The notes under the pieces: model-generated | Databases searched by the model: none | What the model was told of the DNA's origin: nothing | The model's input: the letters and a program-made list of their open reading frames with translations, nothing else | Translations under genes and position numbers: made by a program | Shown here: piece after piece, positions 25,772 to 34,657 of the stretch | How the letters are laid out: every line of letters starts with the position of its first letter | Position numbering within the stretch: position 1 is the stretch's first letter | Source: Limnohabitans sp. | Lineage (GTDB): Bacteria; Pseudomonadota; Gammaproteobacteria; Burkholderiales; Burkholderiaceae_C | Direction: 5' to 3' | DNA length: 64,000 nucleotides | NCBI RefSeq assembly: GCF_017848645.1 | Contig: NZ_JAFEIF010000082.1 | Location: 43,435 to 107,434 of the forward strand

Positions 25772-26743
25772 TCAAACCATCCATTTGGCCAGCGCGTCGC
25801 TGGTGCCTTCGGGCAGTTCTTCGGGAATGAAGTGGCCAGAGGTCATGACCTGACCTGCCACATGGCCAGCGCATTGCGCTTGCCACAGCTCAACGGGCTT
25901 GAACATGCGGTTGACCACGCCCCGGCTGCCCCACAAAACCAGCGTATCGCAAGCGATTTTGTCGCCACGCTCTCGGCCTTCTCGGTCGTGCTGCAGGTCA
26001 ATGCCCGCGCTGGCGCGGTAGTCTTCGGCTGCGCTGTGGATGGCGGCGGACCAGCCCTTGTCGTTGAGCGCCGGGTTGCAAAAGGCGCGCTCGTATTCAG
26101 CCAAGGCCTCGGCTTCGATGTAGCCCAGACCCTGGCTGCCCCAGCCGCCGAGCTTGGCGTGCAGATAAGCCTGGGGGTTACCGCCGATCATGAACTCGGG
26201 CAGGGGCGCGGGCTGCGTCAGGTGGAACCAGTGGTAGTAGGCCTGTGCAAATGCGAAGTACGGGTCGGCCACGGGGCCGGAGACCTCAGGGGTTTTGCCC
26301 CACAGACCGCTGTACATGTCAAACGTAGGCGCGATGTCGATCACACACAACTTCTTGACGCGGTGGGCATGGTCCAGCGCCAAACGGTGCGCCACGCGTC
26401 CGCCCCGGTCGTGGCCACACAGGAAGAAATCGCTCACGCCCAAGGCGTCGAGCAGGCCCACCACTTCTTGCGCCATGGCGCGTTTGCTGTAGTGCGCGTG
26501 CTCGGCGTCGCCCACGGCGTGCGACGAATCGCCGTAGCCCCGCAGGTCGGGCATGACCAGGTGGTAACGGCCGCGCAGGTTTTGCGCAACGCGGTGCCAC
26601 ATGACATGGGTTTGCGGAAAGCCGTGCAGCAACACCAGCACGGGCAGGTGCGCTTGTGCGGCCCAATCGGCCGATTGCCGAAAGCAGACTGGCAAGCCCG
26701 CCACGGTGAGCGTCTGGCGCTCGAAGCCTTCAAACCAGGCCAT
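25772..26743 (-). CDS. Haloacetate-dehalogenase-like alpha/beta hydrolase
   Basis: 323 residues, alpha/beta-hydrolase fold. The nucleophile elbow is CGHDRGGR with Asp112 in place of serine and Arg113/Arg116, as in fluoroacetate dehalogenase, where the two Arg bind the carboxylate. Downstream YHWFHLTQPAPLPE matches the His-Trp halide-site segment, and the C-terminal SGHFIPEE carries the catalytic His. The pattern predicts hydrolytic dehalogenation of a short 2-halo acid, though related hydrolases act on other esters. The start at 26743 shares TGATG with the Bug stop; last gene of the 32.5-25.8 kb operon. Confidence 0.8.
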   Translation of the reverse strand: MAWFEGFERQTLTVAGLPVCFRQSADWAAQAHLPVLVLLHGFPQTHVMWHRVAQNLRGRYHLVMPDLRGYGDSSHAVGDAEHAHYSKRAMAQEVVGLLDALGVSDFFLCGHDRGGRVAHRLALDHAHRVKKLCVIDIAPTFDMYSGLWGKTPEVSGPVADPYFAFAQAYYHWFHLTQPAPLPEFMIGGNPQAYLHAKLGGWGSQGLGYIEAEALAEYERAFCNPALNDKGWSAAIHSAAEDYRASAGIDLQHDREGRERGDKIACDTLVLWGSRGVVNRMFKPVELWQAQCAGHVAGQVMTSGHFIPEELPEGTSDALAKWMV

Positions 26744-27753
26744 CAGTCGACCTTGGCACCCGAGGCTTTGACGACATCGGCCCACTTCTTGTGTTCCGCT
26801 TCAATCATGGCTGCAAACTGCGCGGGCGTGTTGCCGCTGGGGATCGCGCCCAAAGTGGCCAGGCGCTCTTTCATGGCGGGGGTGGCGAGCGACTTGGCGA
26901 CTTCTTGCTGGATGCGGCTGACCACATCGGGGGGCGTGCCTGCGGGGGCCAACAAACCAAACCAGCTACTGGCTTCAAAGCCTTTGAGGCCCGCAGCTTC
27001 TTCGATGGTGGGCAACTCAGGCATGGCCGCCGAGCGCTGGGAACTGGTCACCGCCAAGGCTTTGAGCTTGCCGCCTTTGATCAGCGGAATGGCAGAGGGC
27101 AGGTTATCAAACATCACGTCCATGGTGCCACCCGACAAATCCAGCAGCGCTGGGGCAGAACCCCGGTAAGGAATGTGCGCCATGAAGGTGCCGGTTTGTG
27201 ACTTGAACAACTCGCCCGCCAGGTGGATGGAGGTGCCGTTGCCACTGGAGGCCATGTTCAGTTTGCCGGGGTTGGCTTTGGCGTACTTGATGAAGTCGTT
27301 GACGTTGTTGATCTTGTTGGCCACGGCTTTTTCGGCGTTGACCACCATCACGTTGGGCACGCCCGCCACGAGGGTGATGGGCGCGAAGTCTTTGAAAGGG
27401 TCGTAGGGCAGCTTGCTGTACAGCGCGCGGTTGATGCCGTGTGTGCCCACGGTGCCCATGAGCAGGGTGTAGCCGTCGCCAGCCGACTTGGCCACTTGTT
27501 CGGCCCCCAGGTTGCCGCCTGCGCCGCCCTTGTTTTCGATGACGAATTGCTGGCCAAAAGCTTTGCTCAGGTCCGGGGCGATGGCGCGGGCCAGGATGTC
27601 GGTGGTGCCGCCGGGTGCAAAGGGCACCACGATCTTGACGGGTTTGTTGGGCCAGGCGGTTTGCGCCCAGGCTGCAGACGTGGTCGACAACAAAATGGCC
27701 GCGGCCATGCCCAGGACAGGACGGCGGGTGAAGTGGCGTGACAGTTGAACCAT
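26743..27753 (-). CDS. Bug/TctC-family periplasmic substrate-binding protein
   Basis: 336 residues: signal peptide (about 1-35, with [18 protein letters not shown] and ending AWA-QT), then the Bug fold with [23 protein letters not shown] and [15 protein letters not shown]. Bug proteins capture small carboxylates or aromatic acids for tripartite tricarboxylate transporters. No TctA/TctB membrane genes are in the window. AAGGAG lies seven bases upstream of ATG 27753. Position in the operon suggests it binds the substrate, or an analogue, of the neighbouring enzymes. Confidence 0.9.
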   Translation of the reverse strand: MVQLSRHFTRRPVLGMAAAILLSTTSAAWAQTAWPNKPVKIVVPFAPGGTTDILARAIAPDLSKAFGQQFVIENKGGAGGNLGAEQVAKSAGDGYTLLMGTVGTHGINRALYSKLPYDPFKDFAPITLVAGVPNVMVVNAEKAVANKINNVNDFIKYAKANPGKLNMASSGNGTSIHLAGELFKSQTGTFMAHIPYRGSAPALLDLSGGTMDVMFDNLPSAIPLIKGGKLKALAVTSSQRSAAMPELPTIEEAAGLKGFEASSWFGLLAPAGTPPDVVSRIQQEVAKSLATPAMKERLATLGAIPSGNTPAQFAAMIEAEHKKWADVVKASGAKVD

Positions 27754-27838
27754 ATGGGTCTCCTTGTTTGAGTGGATCAAATGATGATGCCATGCAGACC
27801 CACTAAGCCTGTCACCCACGCGAATAAAGGGGCTGTTT

Positions 27839-29389
27839 TTAAGGGTTTGCCCCGGTCAAAAGGGCCTGCAAAGCGGGCTTTTGCACCTTGCCCAAGGCAC
27901 TCTTGGGCAGGCTGTCCACAAAGACCACGCGGCGCGGCAGCTTGAAGCGGGCGATGCGGCTTTGCAGGTGTTGCAGCACGGCATCGGCCGTCAGGGCCTG
28001 CCCTGCGGGGTCTGGGCTGCGCACCAGCACCGCCACGGGCACTTCGCCCCAGCGGGCATCGGCCACGCCGACCACCGCGTTCTCGGCCACGCCGCGCAGC
28101 GTGACGAGCTGGTTTTCGATTTCGGCCGGGTAGATGTTTTCACCGCCCGAGATGATCATGTCTTTGCTGCGGCCCACGATGGTGATGCAGCCGTCTTCGG
28201 CACGCTGACCCAGATCGCCGGAATGGAACCAGCCGTCTTGCAGGCCCGTGTTGAGTTCGCCGTCGGAACGCCAGTAGCCTCTCATCAGGTTGGTGGCGCG
28301 GATGCAGACTTCGCCCGTCTCGCGGCGGCCAACTTCCTGCCCTTGAGCGTCGATGAGTTTGACTTGTGCCTCCGGGTGCGGCCAGCCCGATGCGCCCACG
28401 CGGGCCATGGCGTCCGGCAGGCGCAGCACGATGGACACAGGTCCAGTTTCGGTGGTGCCATAGACCTGGCCCACGGGCACGCCGCGTGCGTGCAGCGTTT
28501 CAAGGTAAGCCACTGGCACGGTGGACGAGCCGGTCATGATGCCGCGCAGGCAGGCGAGCGAGGTGTCCGCCCAGCGCGGGTGTTCAAACACGGCGCGCAT
28601 GGTGGCGGGCACCAAGAGCGACAGCGTGGGGCGGCTCGTGTGCATTTCATCCAGCCAAGCGGATGGGTCAAAGCGCGGATGCAGCACCACCTCCACCCCC
28701 GCCAGCAGCGCGGGCAGGGTCTGGATGCACAGGCCGCCCACATGGAACATCGGCAACGTGGACAGCACTTTGTCGCCGGGCACAAAGTCATGCGCCCAGG
28801 CACTGGCGCGGGCATTGGCCAGCAGCGCGGTTTGCGTGTGCACCGCGCCCTTGGGCACGCCTGTGGTGCCCGAGGTGTAGACCTGCAGCAGCGGCAGCTC
28901 GCCGTGCACAACGGGCAACAGCAAGGCGCGAGGCGAGGCGGTGGCAATCAGGCTGTCGTGGTGCGTGTGCTGCAGGTCCGCGCCTTGCAGCGCTTGCGCC
29001 GTATCGGCATGGTGGCTGTCATGCACCAGCAAGCGCGGCTGGGCGTCTTGCATGACCTGCTGCAACTCGGGCACGGCCAAGCGAAAGTTGAGCGGCAAGA
29101 ACACCGCTCCCAAACGGGCGCAGGCAACCAGCGTGACCAACTGCAGCTCGTGGTTGAAGCCGAGCCAGGCCACGCGGTCACCCGACTGCACGCCCCAGGT
29201 GGATTGCAGGTGCGCGGTGACGCGTGCCACGCGCTGCCAGAACTTGGCAAAGTCGTAGGCGAAGGTGCTGTCACCCGTCTGAGTAGCCTTGCGCTCATCG
29301 CCCCGGAAGGTCATGGCGGGTTGCGTGCCGCAGTCTTGCGCCAGCTGCGCAAAGCGGGCCGCGAGGGGGCTGGTCTCGGGGGCCTGCAT
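27839..29389 (-). CDS. Acyl/aryl-CoA synthetase (AMP-forming)
   Basis: 516 residues of the ANL superfamily. It activates a carboxylate to acyl-AMP and then to the CoA thioester. The AMP-binding P-loop [13 protein letters not shown], the GYWRSDGE and GWFHSGDLG motifs and the C-terminal [10 protein letters not shown] lysine region are present. The start at 29389 (TGATG shared with the stop of the upstream gene) is chosen over a 51-residue extension of Arg-rich shadow. It provides the CoA-activation step of this operon; substrate not predictable. Confidence 0.88.
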   Translation of the reverse strand: MQAPETSPLAARFAQLAQDCGTQPAMTFRGDERKATQTGDSTFAYDFAKFWQRVARVTAHLQSTWGVQSGDRVAWLGFNHELQLVTLVACARLGAVFLPLNFRLAVPELQQVMQDAQPRLLVHDSHHADTAQALQGADLQHTHHDSLIATASPRALLLPVVHGELPLLQVYTSGTTGVPKGAVHTQTALLANARASAWAHDFVPGDKVLSTLPMFHVGGLCIQTLPALLAGVEVVLHPRFDPSAWLDEMHTSRPTLSLLVPATMRAVFEHPRWADTSLACLRGIMTGSSTVPVAYLETLHARGVPVGQVYGTTETGPVSIVLRLPDAMARVGASGWPHPEAQVKLIDAQGQEVGRRETGEVCIRATNLMRGYWRSDGELNTGLQDGWFHSGDLGQRAEDGCITIVGRSKDMIISGGENIYPAEIENQLVTLRGVAENAVVGVADARWGEVPVAVLVRSPDPAGQALTADAVLQHLQSRIARFKLPRRVVFVDSLPKSALGKVQKPALQALLTGANP

Positions 29390-30657
29390 CACTCGTCTTT
29401 TTCGCCGGGTTCGTACAGGGCTTCGCGGCCAATGCGGTCCAGGCACAGCTCGGCCGTCCAGGGCAGCATGAGCGAGCCACAACGCGCATCGCGGTACAGG
29501 CGCTCGAGCGGAAGGCTCTTGAGCATGGACTGACCGCCACAAGTGCGGATGGCCAAACGGGCGATGTCTTGCGCGTTCTCCATGATGGTGTACTGCGCGG
29601 CATAGGCCCGCAGGCGGGTGGATTTGCTCGGGTCAACCTTGGCGTCTTCAATGGCGCGCAAGAACAGGTTGCGGGTTTGTTCGAGCTTGATGAACATCTC
29701 GGCCACGGCGATTTGCTTGGTCGCGAACTGGCGGCGCTTGACGGGGCCCGTGCCTGGAATCTCGCCACGCAGATAAGCCACGGTGAAGTCGTACGCCGCT
29801 TGTGCGATGCCCATGTACGTAGGCGAGAGCGTCATGAACATGTGCGGCCATCGGCTGGCGGCTTGGAAGTACAGGCCTTGCGGCATGAGCGCCGCGTCGT
29901 CGGGCACGAACACGTCTTTGAAAATCAAATTGCGCGACACGGTGGCGCGCATGCCCAGCGGGTCCCAGTCGCCTTCGATCGTCAGGCCCGGCGCGGTTCG
30001 GGGTATGGCCAGGTACAGGGTGTCGCGGCGCGAGAGGTCAGCGCCTTCTTTTTTCTCGGTACACAACACGCCAAAGTAATCGGCTGCGTCCGACAGGGAA
30101 GCGAAGATTTTTTTACCGTTGATCTTCCAACCACCATCGACCTTGACGGCGAGGGTACCGAAGGGTTGAGCGCCTGACGCTGCAGCGCCCCCTTCTGAAA
30201 AAGGCTGCGCGTAGATCGCACCGTCTTTCACCACCCGCGCAAAGTGCGTGGCCTGGTGCTGGCGGTGTGAGGCGCGCTGCTCGGGGGTCATCTCCAGGTC
30301 TTCAGACAACAAGCCGCTCCAGAGCATGGTGCAGACGTGCATGTTGAAGGTGAGCGCGGTGGCACCGCAGTAGCGACCGATCTCGGCCGAGACCATGGCA
30401 TAGGTGGCGTAATCGGCACCCTGGCCGCCATGCGCTTCGGGCACGCACAACGCGAGCAAGCCCGAGTCGCGCATGTCGTTGTAATTGGCAAACGGGAACT
30501 GCGCGTCGCGGTCGAGCTGCGCGGCGCGGGGGGCGAACTTCTCGCGGCCGAGTTGCCGCGCCAAGGCCATCAGCTTTTGCTGCTTCTCGGTCAGGGGGTA
30601 GTCGTCGCCACAGATGGGCATGACGTCTGGTTGAGAGGGAGCTTGCACGTCGGTCAT
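29389..30657 (-). CDS. Acyl-CoA-dehydrogenase-fold flavoprotein
   Basis: 422 residues with N-terminal, middle beta and C-terminal helical domains of the ACAD fold (ALCVPEAHGGQGADYATYAM, GWKINGKKIFASLSDAADYFGV, ATVSRNLIFKDVFVP). The usual C-terminal catalytic YEGT-like segment is absent; the equivalent region reads RDARCGSLMLPWTAE. It could be a dehydrogenase with an altered base or a class D flavin monooxygenase, which shares this fold. A flavin reductase gene lies across the divergent promoter. Coupled by overlap on both sides. Confidence 0.82.
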   Translation of the reverse strand: MTDVQAPSQPDVMPICGDDYPLTEKQQKLMALARQLGREKFAPRAAQLDRDAQFPFANYNDMRDSGLLALCVPEAHGGQGADYATYAMVSAEIGRYCGATALTFNMHVCTMLWSGLLSEDLEMTPEQRASHRQHQATHFARVVKDGAIYAQPFSEGGAAASGAQPFGTLAVKVDGGWKINGKKIFASLSDAADYFGVLCTEKKEGADLSRRDTLYLAIPRTAPGLTIEGDWDPLGMRATVSRNLIFKDVFVPDDAALMPQGLYFQAASRWPHMFMTLSPTYMGIAQAAYDFTVAYLRGEIPGTGPVKRRQFATKQIAVAEMFIKLEQTRNLFLRAIEDAKVDPSKSTRLRAYAAQYTIMENAQDIARLAIRTCGGQSMLKSLPLERLYRDARCGSLMLPWTAELCLDRIGREALYEPGEKDE

Positions 30658-31436
30658 GGTTTCACGTCCTTCAGGAATTTTTCGAGTTCGGCGTTGAACG
30701 CCTCGGGCTGTTCGTAATGCAGCAAATGCCCTGCCCCGGCCAGGCAGGCGTAGCGCGCTCCGGGGATCTTTTGCGCCATGCGTTCCATCACCGTGGGTGG
30801 TGCGGTGCGGTCGTGCTCTGCAGCCAGGCACAGCACGGGCACGGTGATGGTGGACAGAGCGGCGCGTTGCTCAAACTGCAACAGCGCATGAAGTGCGGCG
30901 CGGTAGGTGGCGGGCGGCACGGCCGACATGCTGTGGTGTGCCGACTTGAGCCTGGCCGCATCGCCACCGGGCGCAGCCATGGTGGGGATCAGCTTTTCGG
31001 CGATGTCGCCCATGGTTTTGCCCGCTTCCAGCGGGGCCAGGCGCTGCGCCAAAAACTGCTTTTGAAAATCACCGTCGCTGTTGCCAAAAGCCGGACTGCT
31101 GGCGGCCAGCAGCAGGCCACGGATGCGCTCTGGCTTTTGCGTCCAAGCTTGCAGGGCGACCATGGCCCCCATGCTGTGGCCCACCAACACGGCTTGGTCG
31201 ATGTGCGCCGCGTCCAGCATCTGCCAGAGGGCTTGCGCCAGGTGCGCGAAGTCATAAGGGGTGACCATGGGGCTGTCGCCATAACCGGGCATGTCCCAGG
31301 CCAGGCTGCGCCAGCCCAAAGCGGCCACATGCGCTTGCTGCGCTGCCCAGCCGTGTCGGCCACCGCCCACGCCGTGCAGGAACACCACAGCAGGCTGTGT
31401 GGACAAACCCACGTCGGTGAAGGCGGGTGCGTTCAT
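30654..31436 (-). CDS. Alpha/beta hydrolase
   Basis: 260 residues: FLHGVGGGRHGW oxyanion region, nucleophile GHSMGAMVAL, acid Asp in AEHDRTAPP and His in GAGHLLHYEQPE. This is the general fold of ring-fission-product hydrolases and of NicD-type N-formylmaleamate deformylase. Overlaps the NicX-like gene by ATGA, as expected if it acts on its product. The substrate is inferred from context only. Confidence 0.82.
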   Translation of the reverse strand: MNAPAFTDVGLSTQPAVVFLHGVGGGRHGWAAQQAHVAALGWRSLAWDMPGYGDSPMVTPYDFAHLAQALWQMLDAAHIDQAVLVGHSMGAMVALQAWTQKPERIRGLLLAASSPAFGNSDGDFQKQFLAQRLAPLEAGKTMGDIAEKLIPTMAAPGGDAARLKSAHHSMSAVPPATYRAALHALLQFEQRAALSTITVPVLCLAAEHDRTAPPTVMERMAQKIPGARYACLAGAGHLLHYEQPEAFNAELEKFLKDVKP

Positions 31437-32518
31437 GCCAGCGCCGCGCTCACGACTTGGCCCGCATCGACCACCACCGTGTCGTCAAGCCCGATGGTGC
31501 AGCCGCGCATGGGCAGGTCAAAGTGGCCCAGGGTGTGGCGGCCCGCGACTTCGTTGGCCCCGGTCGAGTACAGAAAGTTGCCCGCAAAGGCTCGCAGCTC
31601 GGTGCCGTTGCAGTCGCGCTTGTCGTAGAACGCCATGGCGTCCCAACGCGCCGCCGGGTTCAGGCCAAAGCCCACATGCGAGACGGCATAAGCGGCGCGG
31701 TGGCCCTCGGCGTCTTCCCAGGCTTTCCAGTAGCCGCGCATCATGTCCACATCGACGCCCTGCCCCTCGATGGCGACCACGCTGTCGTTCTCGATGGTCA
31801 GGCGGATCGTGTCGCGCAAATAAGTTTTGAAGGTCAGGTTCACATCGCCCGGGGCCATGACCAGCGTGCCGTTGACACTGCCCGCGGCCGGGAAAGCCAG
31901 CGCCAGCCCAGCGGGCCAGTGCGACACCATGCCCGGCTTGGGGCAAAAGCCCCACACACCGCCGACCACCGCTTGTTTATCGCCATGTTTGAGGTTCACA
32001 CGCAGGTCGGTGCCTGCGGCAGACGTGACGTGCATGTGTTGTGCGCCACGCAGCTTCTTCATGGCGGCACGCACCACGCCTTCGAGCGCCGGATCAGGCA
32101 CGGTGCGCTCCAGAATTTCAGGGTGCTCGTTGGACACCATGAGCAAACGCGGCATGTGGCCGTCCACGCCCTTCATGATGGTCGGCAACTCGAGCGCGTG
32201 CAGCAGGCCTTCGACGGTGCAGTCCACCACCAGGTCGGCGCGGGCCAATGCCGCCACCACGGGGCCCAGTTGCCCGATGGCGTCGCTCGCGCCCGTGGAG
32301 CGCACCGGGGCGGGTGCCGTCAATGCAGGCGTGGTCAGCGTCACTTCAAACACCTTGGCCCCCATGCCCTCCAGCGCCAGACGGGCAAGCTCCACGTTCA
32401 CACGGCGCGACTGCGTTTCGGCCAAAATGGCCACCACTTCACCCGGCTGCACCTTGCACAGGGTGAAGGTGCGGACAAACGCAGCCAGCCACTTGTGTTC
32501 GATCTTTTCCACCAACAT
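31433..32518 (-). CDS. NicX-like ring-cleavage dioxygenase / M29 aminopeptidase-fold protein
   Basis: 361 residues of the fold shared by M29 aminopeptidases and 2,5-dihydroxypyridine dioxygenase (NicX). NicX binds iron through His265, His318 and Asp320. This protein has His281 (SHVGFGLNP) and His332-x-Asp334 (GHFDLP) at matching spacing, whereas I recall aminopeptidases of the fold using Glu at the first position. That favours an iron dioxygenase. AGGAG lies seven bases before ATG 32518. First gene of a six-gene operon, with a MarR-type palindrome in its promoter region. Pyridine-ring cleavage is an inference. Confidence 0.72.
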   Translation of the reverse strand: MLVEKIEHKWLAAFVRTFTLCKVQPGEVVAILAETQSRRVNVELARLALEGMGAKVFEVTLTTPALTAPAPVRSTGASDAIGQLGPVVAALARADLVVDCTVEGLLHALELPTIMKGVDGHMPRLLMVSNEHPEILERTVPDPALEGVVRAAMKKLRGAQHMHVTSAAGTDLRVNLKHGDKQAVVGGVWGFCPKPGMVSHWPAGLALAFPAAGSVNGTLVMAPGDVNLTFKTYLRDTIRLTIENDSVVAIEGQGVDVDMMRGYWKAWEDAEGHRAAYAVSHVGFGLNPAARWDAMAFYDKRDCNGTELRAFAGNFLYSTGANEVAGRHTLGHFDLPMRGCTIGLDDTVVVDAGQVVSAALA

Positions 32519-32579
32519 GTTTGTCTCCTGCAAGGACGGGCTGAAAGCACAACGCACCACCCTGTGCCAAACAGTTTAT

Positions 32580-32591
32580 ATGAATATTCAT
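32580..32591. promoter_or_regulatory. Candidate MarR operator
   Basis: Perfect 12-bp palindrome ATGAATATTCAT in the 96-base gap between the NicX-like and flavin reductase genes, 23 bases before the reductase start. Its AT-rich symmetry is typical for MarR dimers, and a MarR gene is the second gene of the divergent transcript. Confidence 0.6.
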
Positions 32592-32614
32592 GTAAATTCA
32601 TCCATAATGACCCT

Positions 32615-33163
32615 ATGCGCCCCACCCCACCTCCGACCATTCAGCCGCTGACCCCTGACTTTGAAGCCCCTCATTTCAGACAAGCCCTGTCGCGCTTTGC
32701 CACGGGCGTGACCGTCATCACCACCTTCGCGCCAGATGCGCAAAAAGGCGACACGGCCAGCAGCAGCTTTGTGGGCATCACGGCCAGCTCCTTCAATTCG
32801 GTATCGCTCACGCCGCCGCTCGTGCTGTGGAGCCTGGGGCACCGCGCCAGCAGCCTGCCGCTGTTCCATGCGGGCACGCATTACGTGGTCAATGTGCTGG
32901 CGGCCGATCAGCTGGATCTGTGCCAGCGTTTTGCGTCGGGCCAAGGTGATCGTTTTGCCCAGACCGACCACACGCTGGGACAAGCGGGCTTGCCCATTTT
33001 GAGAGGCGCACTGGCCTGGTTTGAATGCCACAACCGCAGTCGCTACGAAGAAGGCGACCATGTGATTTTTGTGGGCGAGGTCGAGCGCTGCGGCTTTGCC
33101 GACGAGGGCCAGCCTTTGGTGTTTCAACAAGGGCAGTTCAGCACCACCCAAAAACTGCCATGA
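32615..33163 (+). CDS. Flavin reductase (HpaC-like)
   Basis: 182 residues of the flavin reductase-like FMN-binding family (FATGVTVITT, then SSFVGITASSFNSVSLTPPLVLWSL). These proteins use NAD(P)H to reduce free FMN or FAD for a partner monooxygenase. The obvious candidate partner is the ACAD-fold flavoprotein at 29389-30657. The ATG at 32615 is preceded by the MarR palindrome; the stop overlaps the MarR start by ATGA. Confidence 0.88.
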   Translation: MRPTPPPTIQPLTPDFEAPHFRQALSRFATGVTVITTFAPDAQKGDTASSSFVGITASSFNSVSLTPPLVLWSLGHRASSLPLFHAGTHYVVNVLAADQLDLCQRFASGQGDRFAQTDHTLGQAGLPILRGALAWFECHNRSRYEEGDHVIFVGEVERCGFADEGQPLVFQQGQFSTTQKLP

Positions 33164-33594
33164 GCGAGACCCCGGGTTTTGTTGACGACTACCTGGCCTA
33201 CCTGCTGGCCCGCGCCAGCCATTTGATTTCCAGCGAATTTCACGCCGTGGTCGAGGCCAGCGGGCTGAGCTTATTGGAGTGGCGCGTCATGGCCAGCCTG
33301 TCGGGCAAAGAGGCGCTGAGCGTGGGCGAATTGGCCGACATCGTGCTGGCCAAGCAGCCCACCGTGACCAAGCTGGTGGGGCGCATGGCAGAGGCCGGTT
33401 GGGTCCAGCGCGTTGACGCCCCGCACGACAAACGCCAATCGCTGGTGAGCCTCACCCCGGTTGGTCACCGCAAGGTCCAACCCCTGCTGACCCAAGCCCG
33501 GGTGCACGAGGCCCAAGTGATGACAGAAATCGGTGCGGATGAAGTGACTCTGCTCAAACGCACCCTGGAGCAGTTGATTCGGGCGCGTTGCTGA
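33160..33594 (+). CDS. MarR-family transcriptional regulator
   Basis: 144 residues with a winged helix-turn-helix (LSVGELADIVLAKQPTVTKLVGRMAEAGWV) and the wing region DKRQSLVSLTPVG. MarR proteins usually repress divergent catabolic genes and are released by aromatic acids; NicR of nicotinate degradation is one. Coupled to the flavin reductase, so it probably controls both this transcript and the NicX-like operon through the palindrome at 32580. Confidence 0.9.
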   Translation: MSETPGFVDDYLAYLLARASHLISSEFHAVVEASGLSLLEWRVMASLSGKEALSVGELADIVLAKQPTVTKLVGRMAEAGWVQRVDAPHDKRQSLVSLTPVGHRKVQPLLTQARVHEAQVMTEIGADEVTLLKRTLEQLIRARC

Positions 33595-33660
33595 GACACG
33601 CCAGACCTCTGTGATGGTCTGAACATCATGGGGGACCTGCGGAAGGCCCTGCCGAGCGGC

Positions 33661-34560
33661 TCAGCGCTCGCCTGAGCGCGCCTTGTCCATGAGAAAGTCG
33701 ATGCAGGTGCGCACCGCACGGGTCTGGTGTCGGTTGGGCAGGTACAGCAAATACATGTTGGTGCCGAAAATGCTCAGGCGGTAATCATCGAGTGCCGTCA
33801 GCACCTGGCCACTGGCGATGACATCGTTCACCACGTAATCGGGCACCAGCCCGATGCCCAGCCCGGCCAGAATGCCTTCGCGCAGAAAAGGGTAGTGGTC
33901 TGAAATCAGGGTCGGTGCCAGCATGACCTCTTCGCGCTCACCTTGCCGATAGCCACGCAGCGACAGGTGCCGCCCCACCACGTTGGCGGTGAGCAAGGGC
34001 AGGCTGCGCAGCTGCGCCAGTTCAGTCGGCAGACCATGCACGGCCACACAAGCCTGCGAGGCGCAGGCCAGGTAACGTACGGTGCCGAATTCGCGTGCCA
34101 CCATCTGCGGCGGTGGCTCAGGCAGGATGCGGATGGCGACGTCTACCTCGTCGCGCAGGTTGTCGATGCGGTTTTCAAACACCACGTCCAGCACGATGCC
34201 CGGGTACAGCTGCTTGAACTCGACCAGCCAGTCCGACATCACCATTTGCCCGTAACCGCTGGGCACGCTCAAGCCCACACGCCCTTGCAGGCCCTGGCCC
34301 AGATGCGTGATGGTTTCCTGGGCGGCCACGATTTCGTTGCGGATGGTGCGCCCGTGCTCGTACAGCCGCCAGCCGACTTCGGTCGGTTCGACGCGGCGGG
34401 TGGTGCGACGCACCAGTTGTGCACCGACGGCTTTTTCCAGCTGGTTCAGGTGGTAGCTCACATTGGCACGCGTCATTTTGAGCAAGCGGGCGGCCTGGCT
34501 GAGATTGCCCGCATCGATGATGTCCACCAAGAGGGTCAGATGGGATTGGTCGAGGTTCAT
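33661..34560 (-). CDS. LysR-family transcriptional regulator
   Basis: 299 residues; N-terminal helix-turn-helix (SQAARLLKMTRANVSYHLNQLEKAVGAQLVRRT region) and effector-binding domain. Divergent from the acyl-CoA dehydrogenase/CoA transferase/ETF operon, with three GTCAA-type sites in the gap, so it is the likely regulator of that operon. Confidence 0.9.
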   Translation of the reverse strand: MNLDQSHLTLLVDIIDAGNLSQAARLLKMTRANVSYHLNQLEKAVGAQLVRRTTRRVEPTEVGWRLYEHGRTIRNEIVAAQETITHLGQGLQGRVGLSVPSGYGQMVMSDWLVEFKQLYPGIVLDVVFENRIDNLRDEVDVAIRILPEPPPQMVAREFGTVRYLACASQACVAVHGLPTELAQLRSLPLLTANVVGRHLSLRGYRQGEREEVMLAPTLISDHYPFLREGILAGLGIGLVPDYVVNDVIASGQVLTALDDYRLSIFGTNMYLLYLPNRHQTRAVRTCIDFLMDKARSGER

Positions 34561-34562
34561 AT

Positions 34563-34608
34563 GTCAAATTTTATTTGACGCTTTGTCAACTTTGCCTGTA
34601 ATTGTCAA
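34563..34608. promoter_or_regulatory. Candidate LysR operator cluster
   Basis: A 17-bp inverted repeat with arms GTCAAAT and ATTTGAC (34563-34579) is followed by two TTGTCAA half sites at 34583-34589 and 34602-34608. All lie in the 97-base divergent gap, the usual place for LysR recognition and activation sites. Confidence 0.55.
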
Positions 34609-34657
34609 TTTCAGTTTTCCCTAAGAGAATCCAGCCAGCCATAGCCCAAGGATTGAC

